The notes under the pieces: generated by a model
Database searches by the model: none
Told to the model about the DNA's origin: nothing
What the model saw: only the letters and a program-made list of their open reading frames with translations
Shown: positions 43,220 to 51,727 of the stretch, one piece after another
Position numbering within the stretch: position 1 is the first letter of the stretch
Layout: each line of letters opens with the position of its first letter
DNA from: Azospirillum sp. 412522
GTDB taxonomy: Bacteria > Pseudomonadota > Alphaproteobacteria > Azospirillales > Azospirillaceae
Assembly: GCF_019805165.1 (NCBI RefSeq)
Contig: NZ_RWIJ01000025.1
Span: forward strand, 1 to 64,000
DNA: 64,000 bases
Direction of reading: 5' to 3'
Translations under genes and position numbers: made by a program

Positions 43220-44995
43220 GTGACCGCATTTCCCCCGATCATCAGCGCGACGCCGCCCGGCGGTGTTCCCGCCCGCAGCATCCATCCCGGCTCCGGCCGC
43301 CGCAAGACGCGCGACCAACAGAAGGGCCGCCAGGTCGATCCCCTCAGCCTTGACGAGGTTCGGGCGCTTCTCGGCGACCGGTCCCGTCAGGCCGACCTGC
43401 TGATCGAGCATCTGCACCTGCTCCAGGACCATTACGGCTGCCTCCATGCCCGTCACCTCGCAGCCTTGGCGAAGGAGATGCGGCTGGCGCTGGTCGAGGT
43501 GTTCGAGGTCGCGTCCTTCTACGCCCATTTCGATATTGTGATGGATGGCGAGCCGGTACCGCCGAAGCTCACCATCCGCGTCTGCGATTCACTGAGCTGC
43601 GCGCTTGCCGGGGCCGAACAGCTCCACGACGCGCTGAAGGCCGGCGTGGACGAGCGCGACGTCCGCGTCCTGCGCGCGCCCTGCATGGGCGGTTGCAACA
43701 ATGCCCCGGTCGTGGCCATCGGCCACGCCCCGCACGAGAACGCCACGGTCGACAGCGTGCTCGACGCCGTCGCCCACGGCCATGTCCATCCGGACATTCC
43801 CGACTATCTCGGCTTCGACGACTATATCCGTGGCGGCGGCTACAAGATGCTGGCCGAATGCCTGAACGGGGCGCGCGACGTCGATGCCGTGCTGAAGGGT
43901 CTGGAGGATTCCAGCATCCGCGGCCTGGGCGGCGCCGGCTTCCCCACCGGCCTGAAATGGCGCTATGTCCGGGCGGAGCCGGGGCCGCGCATGATGGCGA
44001 TCAACGGCGACGAGGGCGAGCCCGGTACCTTCAAGGACCGTTTCCACCTGGAACGCGACCCGCACCGCTTCCTGGAAGGGATGCTGATCGGCGCCTGGAC
44101 GGTCGAGGCGACCGACGTCTACATCTACCTGCGTGACGAATACCCGCAATGCCGGGAAATCCTGTCGCGCGAGATTCCGAAGGTCGAGGCCGCCGGCTTC
44201 GCCCGCCACACCCGCATCCATCTGCGGCGCGGTGCCGGCGCCTATATCTGCGGCGAGGAATCGGCGATGCTGGAGAGCATCGAGGGCAAGCGCGGTCTGC
44301 CCCGCCACAAGCCGCCCTTCCCGTCGGTGGTCGGCCTGTTCGGCCGCCCGACCCTGATCAACAACATCGAAACGGTGTTCTGGGTCCGTGAGATCCTGGA
44401 AAAGGGCGGCTCCTGGTTCGCCGGCCACGGCCTGAACGGGCGCAAGGGTCTGCGCACCTTCTCGGTCTCCGGCAGGGTGAAGGAGCCGGGCGTCAAGCTG
44501 GCCCCGGCCGGCATCACCCTGCAGGAGCTGATCGACCAATATTGCGGCGGCATGGCTGACGGCCACACGCTGAAGGGCTATCTGCCCGGCGGCCCGTCGG
44601 GCGGCATCCTGCCGGCGTCGATGGCGAACATCCCGCTCGATTTCGGCACTCTGGAACCGCACGGCTCCTTCATCGGCTCGGCCGCCGTCGTCGTGCTCTC
44701 CGACAAGGACAACATGCGCGACGTGGCGCTCAACCTGCTGAAGTTCTTCGAGGACGAGAGCTGCGGCCAATGCACGCCCTGCCGGGTCGGCACCGAGAAG
44801 GCGGTGCGCCTGATCAGTGAACCGGAATGGGACGAGGAACTGCTGGCCGCACTTGCCACCGTGATGGGCGACGCTTCGATCTGCGGGCTGGGGCAGGCGG
44901 CGATGAACCCGATCAAGCTGGTGATGAAGCATTTCCGTGAGGACTTCGTGTCGCGTCAAAGCGCGGCCCGGGGCGTAGCCGGATCGCAGGGGTAA
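43220..44995 (+). CDS. fdhB: NAD-dependent formate dehydrogenase, beta subunit (NuoE-NuoF fusion)
   Basis: About 591 residues; a fusion of a NuoE-like [2Fe-2S] domain (CDSLSC...APCMGGC) with a NuoF-like diaphorase: GLGGAGFPTGLKW and NGDEGEPGTFKDR bind FMN and NADH, and ESCGQCTPCRVGT plus ICGLGQAA hold a [4Fe-4S] cluster. This is the beta-chain architecture of the Methylobacterium FDH1 type. It passes electrons from formate to NAD+. GTG 43220 is preferred because the conserved part (PGSGRRK..KGRQVDP) starts soon after; ATG 43127 is possible. Directly followed by the alpha subunit. It supplies NADH and CO2 to the Calvin cycle. Confidence 0.93.
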   Translation: MTAFPPIISATPPGGVPARSIHPGSGRRKTRDQQKGRQVDPLSLDEVRALLGDRSRQADLLIEHLHLLQDHYGCLHARHLAALAKEMRLALVEVFEVASFYAHFDIVMDGEPVPPKLTIRVCDSLSCALAGAEQLHDALKAGVDERDVRVLRAPCMGGCNNAPVVAIGHAPHENATVDSVLDAVAHGHVHPDIPDYLGFDDYIRGGGYKMLAECLNGARDVDAVLKGLEDSSIRGLGGAGFPTGLKWRYVRAEPGPRMMAINGDEGEPGTFKDRFHLERDPHRFLEGMLIGAWTVEATDVYIYLRDEYPQCREILSREIPKVEAAGFARHTRIHLRRGAGAYICGEESAMLESIEGKRGLPRHKPPFPSVVGLFGRPTLINNIETVFWVREILEKGGSWFAGHGLNGRKGLRTFSVSGRVKEPGVKLAPAGITLQELIDQYCGGMADGHTLKGYLPGGPSGGILPASMANIPLDFGTLEPHGSFIGSAAVVVLSDKDNMRDVALNLLKFFEDESCGQCTPCRVGTEKAVRLISEPEWDEELLAALATVMGDASICGLGQAAMNPIKLVMKHFREDFVSRQSAARGVAGSQG

Positions 44996-45005
44996 GGAGA
45001 CCGAC

Positions 45006-47777
45006 ATGTCCAACGGCATCACGTTCACCCTGGACGGCACCGAGGTCGAGGCACGGAGCGGCGAGACGATCTGGCAGGTGGCCACCCGTCTCGGCACCGA
45101 GATCCCGCATCTCTGCCATCGGCCGGAGCCGGGATACCGTCCGGACGGCAATTGCCGCGCCTGCATGGTGGAGATCGAGGGCGAGCGCGTGCTCGCCGCC
45201 TCCTGCATCCGCAAACCCAAGCCCGGCATGACGGTGCGCACCGCTTCGGAGCGGGCCAAGGCGTCGCGCAAGCTGGTCTTCGAACTGCTGCTTGCCGACC
45301 AGCCGGAGCGGGAAACCGCACACGATCCGAACTCCACCTTCTGGAACTGGGCCGACAAGGTCGAGATCGCCGACAGCCGCTTCCCCACGGTGGACCGGCC
45401 GACCAAGACCGATGACCTGTCGCATCCGGCGATGGCGGTCCAGCTCGATGCCTGCATCCACTGCAACCTGTGCGTCCGCGCCTGTCGCGAAGTCCAGGTC
45501 AACGACGTCATCGGCATGGCGGCACGCGGGCATCTGGAAAAGATCGTCTTCGATTTCGACGACCCGATGGGCCAGTCCACCTGTGTCGCCTGCGGCGAGT
45601 GCGTGCAGGCCTGCCCGACCGGCGCCCTGATGCCGGCGACCCTGGTGGACGAGAAGGGCGTCTTCACCAACGCGCCTGACCGCGAGGTGGACTCGGTCTG
45701 CCCCTATTGCGGCGTCGGCTGCCAGCTGACCTATAAGATCAAGGACAACAAGATCGTCGCCGTCGATGGCCGCGACGGTCCGTCGAACCAGAACCGCCTG
45801 TGCGTGAAGGGGCGCTTCGGCTTCGACTACGCCCATCACGGCGACCGGCTGACCGTGCCGCTGATCCGCAAGGAGGGTGTTTCCAAGCACGACGTCGACA
45901 TCGACCCGATGAACCCCTTCACCCATTTCCGCGAAGCGAGCTGGGACGAGGCGCTGGCGGTCGCGGCCGGCGGCTTGCGGAAGATCAGGGACGAGCGCGG
46001 TGGCAACGCACTGGCCGGCTTCGGGTCGGCCAAGGGGTCGAACGAAGAGGCCTATCTGTTCCAGAAGCTGGTCCGCACCGGTTTCGGCACCAACAACGTC
46101 GATCACTGCACCCGGCTCTGCCACGCTTCGTCGGTGGCGGCGCTCATCGAGGGCGTCGGGTCGGGGGCGGTGTCGGCGCCCTTCATGGCGGCGGAGGATG
46201 CCGAGGTCATCGTCATCATCGGCGCCAACCCGACGGAGAACCATCCCGTCGCCGCGACCTTCTTCAAGAACGCTGCGGAGCGTGGGGCGAAGCTGATCGT
46301 CATGGATCCGCGCGGGCTCGCCATGGCGCGGCACGCCACGCACATGCTGCAGTTCACGCCGGGCCGCGACGTGTCGATGCTGAACGCCATCCTCCACACC
46401 ATCATCGCGGAGGGGCTGTACGACCGGCAATATGTCCAGGCCAATACCGAGGATTTCGAAGCGCTGGCCGAGACGGTCAAGGATTATCCGCCGGAGGAGA
46501 TGGAAAAGGTCTGCGGCATTCCGGCTGCCACCCTGCGCACGGTGGCTCGGCTGTTCGCCAGGGCCAAATCGTCGATCATCTTCTGGGGCATGGGCGTGTC
46601 TCAGCACATCCACGGCACCGACAACAGCCGTTGCCTGATCGCGCTGGCGCTGGTCACCGGCCAGATCGGCCGCCCCGGTACCGGTCTGCACCCGCTGCGC
46701 GGCCAGAACAACGTCCAGGGCGCGTCGGACGCCGGGCTGATCCCGATGTTCTATCCCGACTACAAGTCGGTCGAAGACCCGGACGTCCAAGCTTTCTATG
46801 AAAACTACTGGGGCACCAAGCTCGACGGCAAGCGCGGCCTGACGGTGGTCGAGATCATGGACGCCGTCCATGACGGCCGGATCAAGGGCCTCTACATCGA
46901 GGGTGAGAATCCGGCGATGTCCGATCCGGACGTGACCCACGCCCGCGAGGCGCTCGCGATGCTCGACCATCTGGTGGTGCAGGACATCTTCCTGACCGAG
47001 ACGGCCAAGTACGCCGACGTGGTGCTGCCGGCTTCGGCTTGGCCGGAGAAGGACGGCACGGTCATCAACACCAACCGGCAGGTCCAGATGGGCCGGGCGG
47101 CGGTGCCGCTGCCTGGCGAGGCGCGCCAGGATCTCTGGATCATCCAGGATATGGCCCGCGGGCTGGGCCTGAACTGGAACTACCAGCATGTGTCGGAGGT
47201 GTTCACCGAGATGGTCGGCGCCATGCCGTCGCTGGCCAACATCACCTGGGACCGGGTGGAGCGAGAAGGCTCCGTCACCTATCCCGTTGACGGCCCGGAC
47301 GAACCCGGTCACGACATCGTCTTCGGCAACGGCTTCCCGACCAGATCCGGTCGCGGGCGCTTCGTGCCGGCGCGGCCGATCAACCCGGCGGAGACGCCCG
47401 ACCTCGACTACCCGTTGGTGCTCACCACCGGGCGTCAGCTTGAGCACTGGCACACCGGGTCGATGACACGGCGGTCGAGCGTGCTGGACGCGGTGGAGCC
47501 GGAAGCGGTCGCCTATGTCTCGCCGCACGACCTTACCCGTGCCGGCATGAGGACCGGCGACTACATGCTGGTGTCGAGCCGCCGCGGCACCATCCGGCTG
47601 AAGGCCCGTATCGACGACCGCATGCCGGTGGGGCTGGTCTTCATCCCCTTCGCCTATGCGGAGGCGGCGGCGAACGTGCTGACCAATCCTCAGCTCGACC
47701 CCTTCGGCAAGATCCCGGAGTTCAAATACTGCGCAATCAGGATCGAGAAGGCACAGATTGCGGAGGCGGCAGAGTAG
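45006..47777 (+). CDS. fdhA: NAD-dependent formate dehydrogenase, alpha subunit (Mo/W-bisPGD)
   Basis: A 923-residue catalytic subunit. The N-terminus has a [2Fe-2S] ferredoxin-like set (C37, C50, C53, C67), a two-[4Fe-4S] domain (C150/C153/C156/C160 in CIHCNLCVRAC; C193/C196/C199/C203 in CVACGECVQACPTG) and the cluster of the pterin domain (CPYCGVGCQL, C266). The metal ligand is Cys in RLCHASSVA (C372, H373), so this is not a selenoenzyme. GSAKGSNEEAYLFQKLVR and IIGANPTENHP are pterin contacts. It oxidises formate to CO2. AAGGAG precedes ATG 45006. Its 3' end overlaps the convergent mfnB by 41 bp. Whether tungsten or molybdenum is used cannot be read from the sequence. Confidence 0.96.
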   Translation: MSNGITFTLDGTEVEARSGETIWQVATRLGTEIPHLCHRPEPGYRPDGNCRACMVEIEGERVLAASCIRKPKPGMTVRTASERAKASRKLVFELLLADQPERETAHDPNSTFWNWADKVEIADSRFPTVDRPTKTDDLSHPAMAVQLDACIHCNLCVRACREVQVNDVIGMAARGHLEKIVFDFDDPMGQSTCVACGECVQACPTGALMPATLVDEKGVFTNAPDREVDSVCPYCGVGCQLTYKIKDNKIVAVDGRDGPSNQNRLCVKGRFGFDYAHHGDRLTVPLIRKEGVSKHDVDIDPMNPFTHFREASWDEALAVAAGGLRKIRDERGGNALAGFGSAKGSNEEAYLFQKLVRTGFGTNNVDHCTRLCHASSVAALIEGVGSGAVSAPFMAAEDAEVIVIIGANPTENHPVAATFFKNAAERGAKLIVMDPRGLAMARHATHMLQFTPGRDVSMLNAILHTIIAEGLYDRQYVQANTEDFEALAETVKDYPPEEMEKVCGIPAATLRTVARLFARAKSSIIFWGMGVSQHIHGTDNSRCLIALALVTGQIGRPGTGLHPLRGQNNVQGASDAGLIPMFYPDYKSVEDPDVQAFYENYWGTKLDGKRGLTVVEIMDAVHDGRIKGLYIEGENPAMSDPDVTHAREALAMLDHLVVQDIFLTETAKYADVVLPASAWPEKDGTVINTNRQVQMGRAAVPLPGEARQDLWIIQDMARGLGLNWNYQHVSEVFTEMVGAMPSLANITWDRVEREGSVTYPVDGPDEPGHDIVFGNGFPTRSGRGRFVPARPINPAETPDLDYPLVLTTGRQLEHWHTGSMTRRSSVLDAVEPEAVAYVSPHDLTRAGMRTGDYMLVSSRRGTIRLKARIDDRMPVGLVFIPFAYAEAAANVLTNPQLDPFGKIPEFKYCAIRIEKAQIAEAAE

Positions 47778-48474
47778 CTCCGGACAACTTTGTCACGCAG
47801 GCGGCGACCCGTGACGCCGCCTGCGGGTTGATTTCTGCGGTGCGCTCTCCGCCGCACAGCGCGCCGCGGAAGCCGAGGTAATCGGGCGACGAAGTGACCA
47901 GGGCCGGAATGTCCGCCACCCGCAGCGACCCGGCAAGTCCGGTGAGCAGTCCATGTGCCTGCGCGCAGGACACGAAGGCTTCCAGTTGTGCATCCTGCCA
48001 ATGGTGGCGCAGGCCGTGGCTCTTGCTGGCGGTATCGAGCATCACGCCGCGGAAGCCGGCGGCGGCAAGCCTGTCGATGGGCAGGCAGCAGGGATCGCTG
48101 GGCCAGAGGTCGGCGAAGAGCACGGCAATCAGCCTTGCCTCCTCTACCGCCAGCGGTGCCAGCGCATCGATGCAGCGATCAGGCGTGCCTTCGGGTGCGA
48201 AGCCGATCTTGACGAAATCGACGCCGGTCAAGGCGACCCGGCGTGCCGCCGGCACCACGGCATCGGGCCGCATCGGATGGTTGCCGATAGAGGCGCTCAC
48301 CCGCGGCCGTCGTGACAAGGCCGCCAAGTCCCGCACTGTGACGGCGATATCCTCCACATTCCAGGCGCCGAGCGCTCCAGCGGCAGGGTTCTTGAGGTCG
48401 AGGATGTCGGGTGCCGTCGACAGGATCAGTTGAATTTCCGCCGCGTCCGCGACGCTGGCCAGCCATCCGGTCAT
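47737..48474 (-). CDS. mfnB: (5-formylfuran-3-yl)methyl phosphate synthase (MfnB)
   Basis: A 245-residue TIM-barrel protein of the DUF556 family. MfnB joins two glyceraldehyde 3-phosphates to give the furan ring of methanofuran/methylofuran, the C1 carrier of the Fhc complex. WLASVADAAEIQLIL, ILDLKNPAAGALGAW (Schiff-base Lys, K28), VSASIGNHPM, GVDFVKIGF (K89) and MLDTASKSHGL (D147, K151) match the family. The start ATG at 48474 is behind GGGAGG. Upstream, on the same strand, are a 48-residue frame and a FolB-like gene, so this is a cofactor-biosynthesis operon. The 3' end runs into the end of fdhA on the other strand. Confidence 0.93.
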   Translation of the reverse strand: MTGWLASVADAAEIQLILSTAPDILDLKNPAAGALGAWNVEDIAVTVRDLAALSRRPRVSASIGNHPMRPDAVVPAARRVALTGVDFVKIGFAPEGTPDRCIDALAPLAVEEARLIAVLFADLWPSDPCCLPIDRLAAAGFRGVMLDTASKSHGLRHHWQDAQLEAFVSCAQAHGLLTGLAGSLRVADIPALVTSSPDYLGFRGALCGGERTAEINPQAASRVAACVTKLSGATLPPPQSVPSRS

Positions 48475-48521
48475 GAACCACCTCCCGGGCGGTGAGTGGT
48501 GATCTAGGCCATCGGCCAGCC

Positions 48522-48668
48522 TCAGGCCTCCAACTCCGGCGGGCCGGCGGTTTTGCCGATGGCGATGGACAGACAGATAATCGACTTCCCGCGCGATCCT
48601 GTCCATCCGCAGCATGTGCTGCCGGCGGACACCTCGGCTACCGGTTCGGCGACCACGGTGACCGTCAT
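48522..48668 (-). CDS. Possible small protein coupled to folB-like gene
   Basis: A 48-residue frame (MTVTVVAEPVAEVSAG, then CCGWTGSRGKSIICLSIAIGK) that starts in an ATGA overlap with the stop of the FolB-like gene, and is followed 47 nt later by mfnB. The overlap suggests translational coupling. No ribosome site of its own stands out and I recognise no domain. Length and position would fit a small accessory protein, but it could equally be a chance frame in high-GC DNA. Confidence 0.35.
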   Translation of the reverse strand: MTVTVVAEPVAEVSAGSTCCGWTGSRGKSIICLSIAIGKTAGPPELEA

Positions 48669-49111
48669 CGCGGCTGATCCCGCGCGCCGGTCAATACCAC
48701 GCCGACGCCGGCTGACTGCGGAACGATCTCCAGCTTTTCCACCTGCACCCGCGCAAAGACCGCCTGCGGTGGCGACAGACACAGTGCCAGCAGCTTCTCC
48801 GCCAGCACTTCAAGCAGTTGGATGTGGGGGCTTCGCGTGAAGGCTTCGACACCCTGGATCAGGTATTCGTACGAGACGACGGCATCGAGGTCATCGACGA
48901 AGGGCTGGTTCGGCACTTCCACCGTGACGGTCAGGCTGACGCGCACGCGTTGGGTCCGGGTCTTCTCATGGTTCCAGACGCCAATGCGGAAATCGCCGAC
49001 ATAATCGCGCAGAACCAGATCGTAGCGGCGCATCACGGCGGCTGTACGCGGTGGCGGTGGCCGCAGAACATCCATGATGCTGCTGTAGCCGCTCTGAGAC
49101 TCGTCCGGCAT
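48665..49111 (-). CDS. FolB-like dihydroneopterin aldolase-family protein
   Basis: About 148 residues; the core VMRRYDLVLRDYVGDFRIGVWNHEKTRTQRVRVSLTVTVEV, then DDLDAVVSYEYLIQGVEAF and LLEVLAEKLLALCLS, then VQVEKLEIVPQSAGVGVVL, is the tunnelling-fold DHNA pattern with the catalytic Glu and Lys. In folate synthesis FolB cleaves dihydroneopterin. Next to mfnB it more likely makes the 6-hydroxymethyl-pterin precursor of tetrahydromethanopterin. The start ATG at 49111 has GGGGAGG upstream; about 35 poorly conserved residues precede the domain, which is unusual, and the native start may be the ATG before RRYDLV. Confidence 0.85.
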   Translation of the reverse strand: MPDESQSGYSSIMDVLRPPPPRTAAVMRRYDLVLRDYVGDFRIGVWNHEKTRTQRVRVSLTVTVEVPNQPFVDDLDAVVSYEYLIQGVEAFTRSPHIQLLEVLAEKLLALCLSPPQAVFARVQVEKLEIVPQSAGVGVVLTGARDQPR

Positions 49112-49168
49112 CTCTCGGTCCTCCCCGCCGCCTGTCTGGCGGTCGATTGTTGGGCAGTCCATCACCGT

Positions 49169-49678
49169 TCACCGCTTGCCCGGCGCATGCTCCGCCAGCC
49201 GATGATCGACCAGCCAGCCGATGCCGCGCGACCAGGCGGTTTCGGTGTCGCCGCGGATGTCACCGCGCGCCCTCGTCACCACCCGGCCGGTGCCGACCTC
49301 CTCGACGGTCACGCCGATCCACAGGATCAGACTGCTGATCTTGCGGACGATGCCGAAGACAACCAGATCGGCCCCGGCAGCCCGTGCGATGTCGCGCTCG
49401 CACCCATTGCATGATCGGATCGCGGTGTCCGGAGGCACCAGTCCCGCGGTGGTCCCACCGTCGATCACGTCGTACCCTTTGGCATCCAGCGCATGGCGCA
49501 ACTCTGCGCTGATCCGTTTCAGCCGTTCCGCATGCTCCGCCGAGCTGGCTTCACCGCTGCTGTCCTCCAGTTCGAGGTCTAAAACCAGCGTCCGAGCCGA
49601 CGCCGACGCTCCCGCCATCGAACCCAGTGCGACAAAGGCTATGATAGCGACTCCGAGCCACCTCCCCGCATGATCCAT
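49169..49678 (-). CDS. Secreted DUF2380/DUF3280-like protein
   Basis: A 169-residue protein with a signal peptide (WLGVAIIAFVALGSMAGASASA). The mature part has the layout of small exported proteins found in methanol dehydrogenase neighbourhoods: TLVLDLELEDSSGE, RLKRISAELRHALDAKGYDVIDG, CNGCERDIARAAGADLVVFGIVRK, then a beta-rich end. The two cysteines of CNGC could form a disulfide. The start ATG at 49678 has GGAG at a good distance. It is divergent from another secreted protein, and downstream on the same strand are the FolB-like gene and mfnB. No function is established. Confidence 0.72.
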   Translation of the reverse strand: MDHAGRWLGVAIIAFVALGSMAGASASARTLVLDLELEDSSGEASSAEHAERLKRISAELRHALDAKGYDVIDGGTTAGLVPPDTAIRSCNGCERDIARAAGADLVVFGIVRKISSLILWIGVTVEEVGTGRVVTRARGDIRGDTETAWSRGIGWLVDHRLAEHAPGKR

Positions 49679-49743
49679 CGGGTTTCTCCTTTTACGCAGC
49701 GGTTCCGATTGCGCTGGATCGTTGGTGGGGCCATCATTCTCGC

Positions 49744-50382
49744 ATGCGACGATATTCCCTCATCCTCGGACCCGCCTTCGCCTCGGTTCTGACCACAGCG
49801 GCGATCATCGGGTTGCCTGCCGCCGCCGTTGCGCAGGACCCGAAGAATCCCGACTGGCCCTGTCCGCAAATCCTGGTTCCGACCTTGTCGCCCGCCTCGG
49901 TCTGGGACGGTCCGTCGATCGACGGTCTGGGGGAGGAATGGCAGCGCGACCCGGCCATCGCTACCCTGATCCGGCGCGCAGCCGACGACAGCGTTGACCT
50001 CGCCACCCTGGAACCCCAGGCCGAGGCACTGGCCGGACCGCTCAAGCAGGGTGCCGAGCAAGAGCGAGACCATAGGATCGCCTTGGTTTTCGCCGGGACC
50101 TTCCAGACGCTGGACCGCCAGCGCACGGCTGCAATCGCGTCCATCGAGCGTTATGCCCAGCACCAGCGGGCCTTGCGCGACCGCATCGCCGCCGCCCTGC
50201 GCGACCTTGACGCCGCATCGGGCGACGCGGCCCGCGCGCAGGAGATCAAGGGGGCCATCGCCTGGGACCGCCGCATCCTCGACGACCGCCGCCGGGCGCA
50301 GACCGCGGTGTGCGAGCAGCCGGCGCGGATCGAGCAACGGCTCGGACAGATTGCCCGGATGCTGTCGGCGCTTCTGTCCTGA
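49744..50382 (+). CDS. Secreted hypothetical protein with helical domain
   Basis: A 212-residue exported protein: signal SLILGPAFASVLTTAAIIGLPAAAVAQ, then DPKNPDWPCPQILVPTLSPASVWDGPSIDG, where a WPCPQ segment marks the start of the mature part, followed by long amphipathic helices (DHRIALVFAGTFQTLDRQRTAAI, RALRDRIAAALRDLDAASG, IEQRLGQIARMLSALL). I cannot assign a function. The position between the DUF2380-like gene and the XoxJ fusion suggests a role in periplasmic methanol oxidation. The single paired-cysteine possibility is C39 with a late Cys in VCEQPAR. Confidence 0.7.
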   Translation: MRRYSLILGPAFASVLTTAAIIGLPAAAVAQDPKNPDWPCPQILVPTLSPASVWDGPSIDGLGEEWQRDPAIATLIRRAADDSVDLATLEPQAEALAGPLKQGAEQERDHRIALVFAGTFQTLDRQRTAAIASIERYAQHQRALRDRIAAALRDLDAASGDAARAQEIKGAIAWDRRILDDRRRAQTAVCEQPARIEQRLGQIARMLSALLS

Positions 50383-50391
50383 ACGAGTCAC

Positions 50392-51720
50392 TCAGTTCGC
50401 CATTTTGGGTTCGGGTCGAGGAACTGGTTCCACCGTGACGAGGTCATGTCCCGCGGCCTTCCAGCCGTCTGTGCCGGCTGGATACCATTTGACCGCCTGA
50501 TACCCCAGCGCGACCGCGCGCTTGGCGGCATTCCAGCTCATCCAGCAATCGGGCTGGCAGAACACCACCAGCGGTCGATTGCGATCGCCTGCGGTCAGCG
50601 TCTCAAGACCGGCGCGGAAATAGTCCTCCTGTTCGGCCGACGGGGCGCCATAGCCGACGTTCGGCAGCCAATGTGCGCCGGGAAGGCTGCGATGCGGCGG
50701 CGGTACCCAACGGCTCTCCGCCGTCAGGCCTTCGGGTTTTGGAGGGGTCGGCAGCACGTCGATCAGGATTGCCCCGGCCTTCGCCAACTGCTCCACCTCC
50801 GTCGGACCGACTGTCTCGGCACCGCGCAGGCCGGGGGGAGTGGGAGCGCGGTAATCGGCCATCCGATAACCGTCGGGTTCTGCCACTTCCACCCGGATCG
50901 ATCCGTCAGCGTTGACGAGCGGGACATGGTATTCGGTGAGAATGCGGTCGATATCGCCCTGGCGGCGGACGATGAACTCGTTCAACCAATGCCGCCAGTC
51001 AGGCTCGTCCGGGCGGATGCCCATGGAGATCATGTATTGGAAGGGCGAGGTGCCCGGCTCGTCCATCAGCGGCACGACCGTCAGCGGCACCCGTTGCCGG
51101 GTGGCGAAATAGCTGGCGATGGGCCCCCAGACGATGGCCGCATCGGTGTGCGCCGCCGCGACGTCCTCCACCGCCTGCTGTGCCGGATGGTGGGCGCGCG
51201 TATCGATGTCCAACTGGTAGGGTTCCAGGTTGGTCAGCCCGTGGCGCAGCATCACCGCGGATGGCGGCGTTCGCGCGACGACGCCGATGCGCGCACCCTG
51301 CAGCGAGGGATCGGCCAGCGTCTTCGCGGTGATTCCGGAATCCTTCCGATAGATCAATGCATAGGTGGACCGGTAATAGGGGTTGGTGTTCTGCATCAGT
51401 TCTTCGCCGACCGCGGTCCCCATCACCAGATCGCACTGGCGGGTGCGCAGCGTGTTGCGGACGAAGCCGATGGTCTGCGGCCACCATGTGAAGACCAGCT
51501 TCACCTTCAGATCGTCGGCGATCAGCTGGGCGATCCGGTTCTCGAACCCCTCGCCACGGTTGTTGGAGAAGGGAAGCAGGTTGGCATCGGCACAAACGCG
51601 CAGCACGTCGGTTGGAATGCCCTCTGCGGCATTGGCAGAGCTGCCGACAGGCATGGCCGCCGCATGGAGCGCGACGGCCAGCAACAGGATGTGCCTGGAG
51701 GTAAGGGACCGGCGGATCAT
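50392..51720 (-). CDS. xoxJ: XoxJ-like periplasmic binding protein fused to a CxxxCW rhodanese-like domain
   Basis: A 442-residue exported protein. After a signal (HILLLAVALHAAAMPVGSSANA), residues of about 35-285 form a solute-binding fold of the type associated with quinoprotein dehydrogenases (VLRVCADANLLPFSNNRGEGFENRIAQLIADDL, FVRNTLRTRQCDLVMG, YYRSTYALIYRKDS). Residues of about 300-430 are a rhodanese-like domain with the PQQ-catabolism motif FCQPDCWMSWNAAKRAV (C388, C392, W393) and LIDVLP. The two are usually separate proteins. XoxJ is thought to help activate or assemble XoxF with its cytochrome. It starts 7 nt after xoxG. The fusion may tie thiol chemistry to XoxF maturation. Confidence 0.92.
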   Translation of the reverse strand: MIRRSLTSRHILLLAVALHAAAMPVGSSANAAEGIPTDVLRVCADANLLPFSNNRGEGFENRIAQLIADDLKVKLVFTWWPQTIGFVRNTLRTRQCDLVMGTAVGEELMQNTNPYYRSTYALIYRKDSGITAKTLADPSLQGARIGVVARTPPSAVMLRHGLTNLEPYQLDIDTRAHHPAQQAVEDVAAAHTDAAIVWGPIASYFATRQRVPLTVVPLMDEPGTSPFQYMISMGIRPDEPDWRHWLNEFIVRRQGDIDRILTEYHVPLVNADGSIRVEVAEPDGYRMADYRAPTPPGLRGAETVGPTEVEQLAKAGAILIDVLPTPPKPEGLTAESRWVPPPHRSLPGAHWLPNVGYGAPSAEQEDYFRAGLETLTAGDRNRPLVVFCQPDCWMSWNAAKRAVALGYQAVKWYPAGTDGWKAAGHDLVTVEPVPRPEPKMAN

Positions 51721-51727
51721 GCCGGAC

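Noticed and set aside
45006..47777. Selenocysteine formate dehydrogenase
   Set aside because: No in-frame TGA is present, and the metal ligand position is Cys (RLCHASS).
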